NCBI RefSeq assembly: GCF_001598435.1
Contig: NZ_BCYY01000006.1
Coordinates: 159,350 to 223,349, forward strand
DNA length: 64,000 nucleotides
Source of the DNA: Sphingomonas pituitosa NBRC 102491
GTDB taxonomy: Bacteria; Pseudomonadota; Alphaproteobacteria; Sphingomonadales; Sphingomonadaceae
Direction of reading: 5' to 3'
The notes under the pieces were generated by a model. That model was not told the origin of the DNA, searched no databases, and worked only from the letters and a program-made list of their open reading frames with translations. The position numbers and the translations under genes are program-made. The stretch's first letter is position 1, and every line of letters starts with the position of its first letter. Shown here piece by piece: positions 48,247-57,726 of this stretch.

Positions 48247-49212
48247 GTGACGCAGGCCGGTATCCCCGTCCGGCACCCGGCCACCCACGGCACCGCCCGG
48301 CCCCGCGCACTCGCGCAGGACCGGGCGGTGCCTCGGCTGTTCTGGCTGGCCGCGATTGTCCTTGCCGCACTGGCGGCTGCCCGCACGAACCTCGACGGCG
48401 CGCTGGCGACCCAGGCGGGCATGCTGCTGATGCTCGCCGGCGGCCTGCCGCATGGGGGGCATGATCTGCTGATCGCCCGGCAGCGCTGGCGCATGCACGG
48501 CGGCGCACTGGCATTGTTCGTCGCCTGCTATATCGGTGCGGCGGCGGCGATGGCGCTGGCCTGGTGGGCCGCACCGCTGGCGGCGATGCTGGCGTTCCTC
48601 GCGCTCGCCGCCTGGCATTTCTCCGAGGATTGGGACCTGCCGCGCGACCGGCTGCTGCGCACGGCGGCGGGCCTCGCGCCGATCGCCGCGGCGGTGCTGG
48701 GGCAGCAGACCCGAGTCGCGCAATTGTTCGCCGCGATGACCGACCCGGCGACAGGCCGCCTGACGCTGGCGCTGGTCACGCTGGTCGCCCCGGTCGCGCT
48801 GCTGGTGGCCGGGGTCGCGATCGCGATGGCGTGGCAGGGCGGATCACGCCGCTGGGCCGCTGCCCAGGCGGCCGCACTGGTGCTGCTCGCCGCGACGCCG
48901 CCGACCCTCGCCTTCCCGCTCTATTTCGCGCTGCTCCATTCGCGGCGCCACATCGTCGCCATCCTGGACGAGTTCGGCAAGACCACCGGCGCCGTGCACG
49001 GCCATGGTGCGGTCCTTGCCGCCCTGCTCGCGGCGCTTGCCTGCATCGGCTGGGCGGCCTTCAGCCCGGGCTTCCTCGATCTCGCACGCGGGATTGATCC
49101 GGCGCTGGCCTTTCAGCTGCTCTCCGTCGTAGCGGTGCCGCACCTGCTGTTCGAGGCACTCGGCATGCAGCTTCACCCCCGCGTGGGAGACGCGGCGGCA
49201 GCAAAGGCGTAA
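48247..49212 (+). CDS. blh: Brp/Blh-type beta-carotene 15,15'-dioxygenase
   Basis: 321 residues, multi-helix membrane enzyme that cleaves beta-carotene to two retinals. Conserved metal-binding His motifs are visible: GGLPHGGHDLLIAR, AWHFSEDWDLPRD, FALLHSRRHIVAIL and VVAVPHLLFEALGMQLHPR. It starts with GTG three bases after the rhodopsin stop, so retinal and opsin are made from one mRNA. Beta-carotene synthesis genes are not in the window. Confidence 0.93.
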   Translation: MTQAGIPVRHPATHGTARPRALAQDRAVPRLFWLAAIVLAALAAARTNLDGALATQAGMLLMLAGGLPHGGHDLLIARQRWRMHGGALALFVACYIGAAAAMALAWWAAPLAAMLAFLALAAWHFSEDWDLPRDRLLRTAAGLAPIAAAVLGQQTRVAQLFAAMTDPATGRLTLALVTLVAPVALLVAGVAIAMAWQGGSRRWAAAQAAALVLLAATPPTLAFPLYFALLHSRRHIVAILDEFGKTTGAVHGHGAVLAALLAALACIGWAAFSPGFLDLARGIDPALAFQLLSVVAVPHLLFEALGMQLHPRVGDAAAAKA

Positions 49213-49220
49213 AAGGCGCC

Positions 49221-49448
49221 ATGACCAGCGCCCCGCCCCGCTCAGAACCCGCGCCCGATCGGCGCGGCGCCCATGCCTCCCTCCGCGTCGGGACGGCAGT
49301 GACGCTGGAGGCCAGCATCAGCACGTCCGGCCTGCTCGCCATCGCCGCGATCGTCACCAGCGCGGTGCTGGGATCGGCGGCGATCGTGCGGGCCGCGCGG
49401 CGAAACCGTGAGGCGGCCCCTCGCCTGCCGCACCGGCAGCAGGATTGA
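49221..49448 (+). CDS. Small single-TM protein at the end of the rhodopsin operon
   Basis: 75 residues. A charged N-terminus (PPRSEPAPDRRGAH) is followed by one hydrophobic helix (ISTSGLLAIAAIVTSAVLGSAAI) and a basic tail. It begins 8 bases after blh, with AAAAGG close to the ATG, and ends 6 bases before the convergent lepA. It is likely co-transcribed with the rhodopsin. No family was recognised, and it could be a chance ORF. Confidence 0.4.
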   Translation: MTSAPPRSEPAPDRRGAHASLRVGTAVTLEASISTSGLLAIAAIVTSAVLGSAAIVRAARRNREAAPRLPHRQQD

Positions 49449-49454
49449 GCGGCC

Positions 49455-51263
<1,809 letters not shown>

Positions 51264-51425
51264 GATTCCGCGGCCGATAGCAGGCTGCGGGCAAAACCCA
51301 AAGTACCCGATTGTACGGCATCGCTTGGTCGCTAGGCCGCGGCGATCCATTCTGTTACGGACATGGCCGGGGGGCGGTCTTTTCCCAATCGGGCCGCCTG
51401 AGTTGTACAGGGAGGTTTTAGTACG

Positions 51426-52388
51426 ATGATGAAGCAGTTGCTCGGCGCCGCCGGGGCGATGGCATTGTGCGTGGGCGCCGTTCCCGCACTCGCCCAGAGC
51501 AAGCCGACCAAGACCCAGCGCACGCAGGAACAGGCGATGCAGGACGTGCCGCATTGCGCGCGCAAGCTCGGCACGCTCTCGATCGTCGATGGCGACGATC
51601 CCCGCGGCTGGACGCAGTATTCGCTGGCGCCGCCGCAGAAGCTGCTGAAGGTGCTGGTGCAGCGTTCGGGCTGCTTCAACCTCGTCGATCGCGGCTCGGG
51701 CCTGCAGGCGGCGGAGCGTGAGCGCAACATCGGCGGCAATCTGGGCCTGCAGCGCGGCTCGAACGTCGGCCAGGGCCAGATCAAGGCGGCGGACTATGTC
51801 CTCGTCGCCGAGGTGCAGGCGTCGAACCGCAACGCCGGCGGCAGCGGCGTCGCGGGTGCCGCAGGCGGCATCCTGGGCGGCCCGATCGGCGGCCTGATCG
51901 GCGGCATCAAGTCGCGCAAGATGGAGGCCAACACCGTCCTGTCGCTCACCAACGTCCGCACGACCGAGACGATCGCGACGCAGGAAGGCTATGCCTCGAA
52001 GAACAGCGTGAGCTGGGGCGCGGGCGGCGGCGTCGGCTTCATCGGCGGCGGCCTGGGCGCGGTCGGCGGCGGCTATGACAACACCGATATCGGCCGGATC
52101 GTGACGCTGGCGTTCATCGATGCCTATTCGAAGATGGTCAACGAACTCGGCCTCGTGCGGCCGGGCGACGAGGGCACCGCGCAGGCGGCGCCGGCCAAGA
52201 CCTTCACCGCGCAGGCGCCGGTCGCGATGCGCAGCACCGCCGCGGCGACCGGCAAGGTGATCCGCACGCTGCCCGTGGGCGCGATCGTCTATCCCACCGG
52301 CAACAAGAACGGCCTGTGGTGGGAAGTCGCCGACGAGAACGACAATGTCGGCTGGGTACTGAACACCAAGCTCGCCCCGTCGAACTGA
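51426..52388 (+). CDS. CsgG-like secreted protein with C-terminal SH3-type domain
   Basis: 320 residues. Signal peptide ([19 protein letters not shown]). The central part resembles the CsgG/HfaB curli-assembly domain: [56 protein letters not shown], a Gly-rich hairpin ([14 protein letters not shown]) and [20 protein letters not shown]. Residues ~245-320 look like a bacterial SH3 domain ([20 protein letters not shown] then [11 protein letters not shown]). The lipobox Cys of CsgG is absent, so it is probably periplasmic rather than an outer-membrane pore. No curlin gene is adjacent. A terminator follows. Confidence 0.78.
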   Translation: MMKQLLGAAGAMALCVGAVPALAQSKPTKTQRTQEQAMQDVPHCARKLGTLSIVDGDDPRGWTQYSLAPPQKLLKVLVQRSGCFNLVDRGSGLQAAERERNIGGNLGLQRGSNVGQGQIKAADYVLVAEVQASNRNAGGSGVAGAAGGILGGPIGGLIGGIKSRKMEANTVLSLTNVRTTETIATQEGYASKNSVSWGAGGGVGFIGGGLGAVGGGYDNTDIGRIVTLAFIDAYSKMVNELGLVRPGDEGTAQAAPAKTFTAQAPVAMRSTAAATGKVIRTLPVGAIVYPTGNKNGLWWEVADENDNVGWVLNTKLAPSN

Positions 52389-52403
52389 TCGGGCGCGAAT
52401 AAC

Positions 52404-52446
52404 GAAAAAGGGCCGTCGCGGAGATCCCGCGGCGGCCCTTTTCTTT
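52404..52446 (+). terminator. Rho-independent terminator after the CsgG-like gene
   Basis: AAAAAGGGCCGTCGCGG and CCGCGGCGGCCCTTTTCTTTT form a long GC stem with an AGAT loop and a T-run. Confidence 0.88.
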
Positions 52447-52490
52447 TGGCGCCCCGGTCAGGGCGGCATCATCCCGTCCGGCAAAACCCG

Positions 52491-52590
52491 CCGTCATCCC
52501 CGCGACGGCGGGGATCCATTGGCGCTGATGCCGCGGGTCTTTCCCCCCGGCGCAGAGGCGAATGGATTCCCGCCTTCGCGGGAATGACGG
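52491..52590. repeat. Large inverted-repeat intergenic element
   Basis: The 30-base arms 52491-52520 and 52561-52590 are inverted copies differing at about four positions. Each arm is itself a hairpin (CATCCCCGCG ... CGGCGGGGATCC and GGATTCCCGCC ... CGCGGGAATG). It lies between two convergent genes. Confidence 0.75.
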
Positions 52591-52668
52591 AGGTTGTGGG
52601 GTGACGGCGCCCCGTCACTGCCATTGCGATGGCGCTCCCCGCTTGAGAAGAGCCCTCGGCCCACCCGC

Positions 52669-54948
52669 TTACTTGAACTTGCCGCTCAGCGAGACGCCGA
52701 ACACGCGCGGCTCGTTGAGCACGGCGGCGCGGTAGTTCTCGATCACGCCCTTCAGGTTCTTTTCGCCGGTGATGTTGCGGATGAAGCCCGCCACTTCCCA
52801 GGCGTCGTTCGGCGCGGTGTAGCCGATCTTCAGGCCGCCCTCGAAATTGCCGTTCGCGGTGAACTCCCGGGTCTCGTAGAGTACGAAGTTGGTGTAGCCC
52901 TGCAGGTTCCAGTCGGTCGCCAGGAACAGCTTGCCGCCGATGTCCATCGGGATGTCGTAGCGCGCATTCAGGCTGACATTGTATTCCGGCGCGTTCGGCA
53001 GCGGGTTGCCGTCGATCTTCGCCAGGAACAGCGAACCCTGCCGCCGCAGCGGATCGAGCACGGTGCAGGTCACCGCTCCGCCGAACGCGCAGACCTGCGC
53101 CTCGAGATTCTTGTCCTCGATCTTGCTGTGCAGCAGGCTCAGCCCCGCCTGGATCGACAGGTTGCGCACGGGGCGCCAGTCGACATCGGCTTCCATGCCA
53201 TAGGCCTTGGCCTTGTTGGCATTGAGCAGCACGCCGTTGCCGTTCAGGTCGTTGCCGTTCAGCTGGATGTCGTCGACCGTGTAGTAGAAGCCCGACAGGT
53301 TGAAGCGCAGCGTACGGCCCAGCTGCGTCTTCACGCCGGCTTCCCACGACAGGATCTTCTCCGAATTCGCGGTGGTGAAGTCCGAGTTGAACACCGCCGA
53401 GCGACCCTGGATGGTCGGGCCGCGGAAGCCCTTGGCGACGCGGGCATAGACGCTGACGTCCGGGTTGATCTCGTAGCGCGCACTCAGGTCCCAGCTGGGC
53501 TGCGTGTCCGACAGGCGAACATGGCGGCGGCCGGTATAGGAGACCGCCCCGGCGGCGGAGTCCGCGGTCTTGAGCAGGTCGGTGGTCTTGGTGTCTTCGG
53601 TCACGCGGCCGCCGGCGGTGATCGTCAGCTTCGGCGCGATCTCGTAGCTGACCTGGCCGAACACCGCCCAGCTGGTGTTCATGTTGTGCAGGCGCACCCA
53701 GTTGTTCGGGTTGTTGGCGGTACCGCTCAGGAAATAGGCGCGCTGGTAGAATTCGGTGATGTCCCGCGCGTCGAAATACATCGCGCCGACCTGCCACTTG
53801 AGCGGGCCTTCGCCGTTGCTCGCGACGCGGAATTCCTCGGTCCACTGGTCGAGCCCGCGCACGCGGCCCATCGACTCGCCGAAGCCCGCATTGCCGAAAT
53901 CGACTGCCGCACCGCCATCGGTATCGCCGCGGCTATAGCCGGACAGCGTCTCGTAGCCGGTGATCGAGGTGAGCGTCACCGGGCCGAGATCCCAGTTGAT
54001 GTGCACCGATCCGCCGGCAGTCTTGTAGTTCTGCGGATTGTCGGCGCCTTCGTCCCAGCGCGCGCGGGTGAACTGCACGCCGTTGATCTGGTTGGAGCCC
54101 AGGTTCAGCGCGCCGCGGCGGAAGACGGTGGCAGTGCCGTCATACCAGCGGGCATGCCCCGAGGCGAGGATCGACAGGCTCTCGTTCGGCGTCGCGAGCA
54201 GCTGGAGGCGCACGTCGCGCTCATTGAAGCCGCCCGCGGCGTTCGCACGGCCGACGCGCGTGCCGTCCAGGCTGGGGCCGGCATAGCTGTTGTCGATATA
54301 GTCGTCGCGGTGCTGGTAGAGGCCCGAGATTCGGAAGGCGAGCTTGTCCTGGATGATCGGACCGCCGACGCCTGCGTCGACGTTGACGCTGTTATAGCTG
54401 CCATAGCTGGCGGTACCGCGACCCTCGAACTGCTGCGACGGGCGGATCGAATCGAACTTGATGATGCCGGCGGTGGTGTTGCGGCCGAACAGCGAGCCCT
54501 GCGGCCCGCGCAGCACCTCGATCTGGTTCACGTCGAACACCGGGTTCGACTTCATCACGACATGCTCGAGCACCACGTCGTCCTGGATGATCGAAACCGG
54601 CTGCGAGGCACCGAGGTAGAAGTCCACATTGCCGAGGCCACGGATGTAGAAGCGCGGGAAGATGCGCCCGGTCGAGGATTCGACGTACAGGCCCGGCACC
54701 TTGCCGGAGAGCGCGAGCAGCGTGTCGTCGCCGCCGGCGGTGTAGTCGCGCGCCTGCGCGGCCGGGAGCACGGCGACCGAGATCGGCACGTCCTGCTGGT
54801 TTTCCGGACGTCGCTCTGCGGTGACGACGATTTCGCTCAGGCCGTCATCGGCCTGCGTGTCCTGCGCGAACGCAGTGTCGGCGGTGAACAGCGCGCCCAG
54901 GGCGGCGCCGATCAACAGGCTGCGCTTGTCGCGCGCGAGATTCAGCAT
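52669..54948 (-). CDS. TonB-dependent receptor (candidate nicotinamide riboside receptor)
   Basis: 759 residues from the ATG at 54948 (MLNLARDKRS). Signal peptide ends TAFAQ. The TonB box is LSEIVVTAERRPENQQDVPI. The plug reads DDTLLALSGKVPGLYVESST, FYIRGLGNVDFY, and IEVLRGPQGSLFGRNTTAGI. The C-terminus GVSLSGKFK is unusual in ending Phe-Lys. It lies downstream of nadR and pnuC on the same strand (174-base gap), suggesting a role in uptake of the same pyridine vitamin. I see no TPP riboswitch core in that gap. Confidence 0.93.
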   Translation of the reverse strand: MLNLARDKRSLLIGAALGALFTADTAFAQDTQADDGLSEIVVTAERRPENQQDVPISVAVLPAAQARDYTAGGDDTLLALSGKVPGLYVESSTGRIFPRFYIRGLGNVDFYLGASQPVSIIQDDVVLEHVVMKSNPVFDVNQIEVLRGPQGSLFGRNTTAGIIKFDSIRPSQQFEGRGTASYGSYNSVNVDAGVGGPIIQDKLAFRISGLYQHRDDYIDNSYAGPSLDGTRVGRANAAGGFNERDVRLQLLATPNESLSILASGHARWYDGTATVFRRGALNLGSNQINGVQFTRARWDEGADNPQNYKTAGGSVHINWDLGPVTLTSITGYETLSGYSRGDTDGGAAVDFGNAGFGESMGRVRGLDQWTEEFRVASNGEGPLKWQVGAMYFDARDITEFYQRAYFLSGTANNPNNWVRLHNMNTSWAVFGQVSYEIAPKLTITAGGRVTEDTKTTDLLKTADSAAGAVSYTGRRHVRLSDTQPSWDLSARYEINPDVSVYARVAKGFRGPTIQGRSAVFNSDFTTANSEKILSWEAGVKTQLGRTLRFNLSGFYYTVDDIQLNGNDLNGNGVLLNANKAKAYGMEADVDWRPVRNLSIQAGLSLLHSKIEDKNLEAQVCAFGGAVTCTVLDPLRRQGSLFLAKIDGNPLPNAPEYNVSLNARYDIPMDIGGKLFLATDWNLQGYTNFVLYETREFTANGNFEGGLKIGYTAPNDAWEVAGFIRNITGEKNLKGVIENYRAAVLNEPRVFGVSLSGKFK

Positions 54949-55122
54949 TGGTCTTCCCCGAATGGATTTCTGATCTTGTGGTTCAACGGCGCGCGGAAAC
55001 ACAGCCAGGCATTTCGCCTTCTGGTGTAAAGACTTGGCGTGAAGCATCCCCGTTGCCGTCGGGGCGGCGCTAGGCCTGGATTGTGAACTTCCTGTGACGC
55101 AATTCGAGCCGGCGCCGGATCC

Positions 55123-55647
55123 TCAAGCCTGTTGCCCGAAAGCCTCGATCGCCGCCAGGGCAGCGGCGGCGCGCGCCTCCCCCTCCCCCTGCACCAGCGC
55201 CCAGGGAACGGCGCGCCGTTCGAGTTCGGCGCGGGAAAGATCGAAGAACCGCTGGCGCGCCTCCCGCGTGCCGAACAACCGCGTGCCATCGGCTACCCAG
55301 GGGAGGTCGATATCGAACAGAAGATAGAGGTCGGCGGTGCCCTGCCACGCGTCGAACCACGGGTCGCGCGTGCCGAACAGCATGTCGGCCCATACCGCCG
55401 TCATCAGCGGATCGGTGTCGAGGATCAGCGGCGACGGTGCGGTCTCCAGCATCATCCGGGTGCCGGCGTCGTGCGTCCTGGCGATTTCCACCAGGTCCCG
55501 CATCGTGAAATCGGTGCCGCGCGTCTCGGCATATTCGCGGCCATATTCGTCGAGCACGGTGCCGCCCAGCGCCGCCGCCAGCCGCGCGGCAACCGTCGTC
55601 TTGCCCGTGCTTTCGGGCCCATGCAGGCAGATGGTGCGGGGAATCAT
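55123..55647 (-). CDS. nadR: NadR-type nicotinamide riboside kinase (AAA/P-loop)
   Basis: 174 residues corresponding to the C-terminal kinase domain of NadR. P-loop CLHGPESTGKTTVAARL, DEYGREYAETRG (substrate-binding EYGREY), LILDTDPLMTAVWADMLFG and LPWVADGTRLFGTREARQRF all match. It would phosphorylate nicotinamide riboside to NMN after import. The regulatory and adenylyltransferase domains of enterobacterial NadR are absent. Its ATG overlaps the pnuC stop (ATGA). Confidence 0.88.
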   Translation of the reverse strand: MIPRTICLHGPESTGKTTVAARLAAALGGTVLDEYGREYAETRGTDFTMRDLVEIARTHDAGTRMMLETAPSPLILDTDPLMTAVWADMLFGTRDPWFDAWQGTADLYLLFDIDLPWVADGTRLFGTREARQRFFDLSRAELERRAVPWALVQGEGEARAAAALAAIEAFGQQA

Positions 55648-56198
55648 GCGCGGGCCTTGTTCCAATCGATTGCTCCCCAGACCGAAAGCGCCAGGAAAAG
55701 GCAATAGAGCCCGGCGGTGAGGTATAGCCCCTTCACCAGGAACAACGGGATCGCGAGCAGGTCGACCGCGATCCACAGCGGCCAGCACTCCCAGGCCCGA
55801 CGCGACTGGAGGATCTGCGCGACGATGCTCAGCACCGCGATCGTGCCGTCCCACCAGGGAAAGGCCGCGTCGGTCATCCGGTGCATCAGCGCGCCCCAGC
55901 CGAGCGCGGCGAGAACCGCGCCGATTCCCCAGGCGATCCGGGCGCGATCGGGCAACAGCACGACCGGCACCTCGCCTGCATCGGCCTTGGCGCGGCGCCA
56001 GTTCCACCAGCCATAGCCGTTGACCACGAAATAGAAGCCCTGGAGCAGCGCATCGCTGTACAGCCGCTCGCGCAGGAAGATCACCGCGTAGAGCGAGACC
56101 ATCGCCAGCGCGAAGGGGTAGTTCCACAGGCTCCGCCGCACGACCAGCGTTACATTGGCCAGCCCCAGCAGGGTGGCAACGGCTTCGATCGGCGTCAT
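55644..56198 (-). CDS. pnuC: Nicotinamide riboside transporter PnuC
   Basis: 184 residues with about seven membrane helices. PnuC features: VRRSLWNYPFALAMVSLYAV, ERLYSDALLQGFYFVVNGYG, WWNWRRAK, and the C-terminal ECWPLWIAVDLLAIPLFLVK then GLYLTAGLYCLFLALSVWG. PnuC carriers work by facilitated diffusion coupled to intracellular phosphorylation, here by the overlapping nadR. It lies 188 bases from tRNA-Pro on the other strand. Confidence 0.9.
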   Translation of the reverse strand: MTPIEAVATLLGLANVTLVVRRSLWNYPFALAMVSLYAVIFLRERLYSDALLQGFYFVVNGYGWWNWRRAKADAGEVPVVLLPDRARIAWGIGAVLAALGWGALMHRMTDAAFPWWDGTIAVLSIVAQILQSRRAWECWPLWIAVDLLAIPLFLVKGLYLTAGLYCLFLALSVWGAIDWNKARA

Positions 56199-56385
56199 GG
56201 GGGCGCAGGCTTATCGGTGCGCCGGGTGGCGGTCGAGGGCGGCGATCGGTGCAATGCAGAAAAAATGCAGGTCGCTGCCTTTTTGCTGCAACGAACCGCT
56301 TGACGGCTTGGCCAACCCACCCTTATAGGCGCGCCTCCAAGCTCAAGCCGGTCTGCTCCCGAAAGCATTGTAGACCGGACTCCGT

Positions 56386-56462
56386 CGGGGAGTAGCTCAG
56401 CCTGGTAGAGCACTGTCTTCGGGAGGCAGGGGCCGGAGGTTCGAATCCTCTCTCCCCGACCA
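56386..56462 (+). tRNA. tRNA-Pro (anticodon CGG), CCA encoded
   Basis: Acceptor stem CGGGGAG/CTCCCCG, D-arm GCTCAGCCTGGTAGAGC, and anticodon stem CTGTC/GGCAG with loop TTCGGGA. The T-arm GGAGGTTCGAATCCTC and a genomic CCA end complete it. All helices pair. The anticodon CGG reads proline codon CCG. Confidence 0.97.
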
Positions 56463-56527
56463 CTTTCTGTTAAAGCATTGAAAACACGTCCCAACCCTCT
56501 CCGAGGGGGGGGCCTCTGGACCCCAGA

Positions 56528-57301
56528 GTGCACCCCTCGCTGTACATGGACGTGCATGCGATGAAGCATCCCAACCTCGCTCGACGTGGTCATCTTTTCT
56601 GGTGGCGGAGGAAAATCACCCTTTCCGGTGTGATCATCCCGATCGAGCTGCCGCTACGAACAGCAAATTTTCACCAGGCCCGTGTCATCGCCGAATGTCT
56701 CGGTGGAGCCTTGGAGCGATTACGGGTGGCATACGGGCAACGCGGGTCCATGATCGACGCGACCACGTTCAAGCGAATCTTTCAGGACGCGATGCGCTGA
56801 CAGTTGGACCGCATCCTTCAGAGTCAGATTGGAAGCACCGAACCCGTCGCTGCGCACCGCCTGACCAACCGGATATATGCAGAGTTCTGGCGACATCGCG
56901 CAAGCAACGGTCCGGATGCCGCTTGGCCGCACGATGCGCAGCAGCGGCTGATCCGGAGCGGATGGAACTAGCGGCGGTCGAGACGGCAATTCGCGAGAGG
57001 GCTTTTCCAGATGGAACCGAATGGCGTCATCAAGTCATAGCCGCGATGAAAGACAAGGGTGTTGATATCTTTCGTGGCACCGCCGCTTCTCTGTTTAAAG
57101 GAAAAGTGCCAGACTCGTGCGACTTGATATATGGGGCCACGAGGGTGGCAACGAGACCACGCAAACATATATGAAGAGGCGGCGTTCGAAGAGAATTTGG
57201 ATGCGCTGCATTGGTTGATGCCGTTAACCTCGCACATTCAGCCGAGCGTATTGCAACTTCGGTCCAAGGACCGCCAGAACTTCGGTGGGCTTCGAGGATG
57301 A
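56528..57301 (+). pseudogene. Decayed phage-type integrase next to tRNA-Pro
   Basis: The first frame (ATG 56528) reads [20 protein letters not shown] and a following ARVIAECLGGALERLRVAYG, which resembles the N-terminal arm-binding part of tyrosine integrases. It stops at TGA 56798-56800 within ...IFQDAMR, and continues in the same frame as QLDRILQSQIGSTEPVAAHR ... EFWRHRASNG to a second stop at 56970. Shifted frames then give WRHQVIAAMKDKGVDIFRGT, WGHEGGNETTQTYM and EENLDALHWLMPLTSHIQPS, which could be the C-terminus. Total length is far below a whole integrase, so the catalytic middle has also been lost. The position right after a tRNA gene fits site-specific integration. Confidence 0.55.
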
Positions 57302-57353
57302 AGGCGTCGCTTGCAGCTGGCGCAGATCGCCGCCATCAGCGGCAAATCTAAGT

Positions 57354-57367
57354 GCTCATATATGAGC
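57354..57367. promoter_or_regulatory. Palindromic operator 1 upstream of hipBA
   Basis: A perfect 14-base palindrome GCTCATATATGAGC preceded by TAAGT. Its centre is 40 bases from the second site. Confidence 0.7.
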
Positions 57368-57393
57368 GTTTTGTTGCACGATCCCACATAAGT

Positions 57394-57407
57394 ACTCATA
57401 TATGAGT
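57394..57407. promoter_or_regulatory. Palindromic operator 2 upstream of hipBA
   Basis: A perfect 14-base palindrome ACTCATATATGAGT, also preceded by TAAGT. It ends one base before the hipB ATG at 57409, so HipB bound here would block transcription or initiation. Confidence 0.7.
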
Positions 57408-57408
57408 G

Positions 57409-57726
57409 ATGCTGGTCACCCCATCCGAGTCGATCGTTCGGTTAGGCGCTCGTATTCAAGCGCGCCGAGCTGCCATGGGCATCACCCAGGCTGAGGCTGC
57501 AGAGCGGTCCGGCGTATCCTACGGAACCTGGCGTCGCCTCGAGACGCAGGGAAAGGCCTCGATCGAAGACCTGGCGCGGGCGGCGATCCTGCTCCGCTGC
57601 GAGCACCAGCTGGCCGAGCTGTTCCCGCCCCCAGCGGCCGCCAGCATGGACGATCTGCTGAAGCAGCAGAAACGGGAGCAACCTGCGCCCCCGCGTCGCC
57701 GAGCTCGAGCCAGATCGGCCACGTGA
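57409..57726 (+). CDS. hipB: HipB-type Xre antitoxin
   Basis: 105 residues. A Cro/Xre HTH is visible: LGARIQARRAAMGITQAEAA, ERSGVSYGTWRRLETQGKAS and IEDLARAAILLR. The C-terminal tail is Gln/Arg-rich and flexible. It should bind and neutralise HipA and repress its own operon through the two ATATAT-centred palindromes just upstream. Its TGA shares a base with the hipA ATG, so the pair is translationally coupled. The start could also be the GTG at 57406, which lies inside the second palindrome. Confidence 0.85.
   Translation: MLVTPSESIVRLGARIQARRAAMGITQAEAAERSGVSYGTWRRLETQGKASIEDLARAAILLRCEHQLAELFPPPAAASMDDLLKQQKREQPAPPRRRARARSAT

Noticed and set aside
54949..55122. TPP (thiamine) riboswitch before the TBDR at 52669
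   Set aside because: Considered because PnuC-like carriers with TBDRs can be thiamine systems. The conserved CTGAGA and ACCCG-type core is not present, and the kinase is NadR-like.
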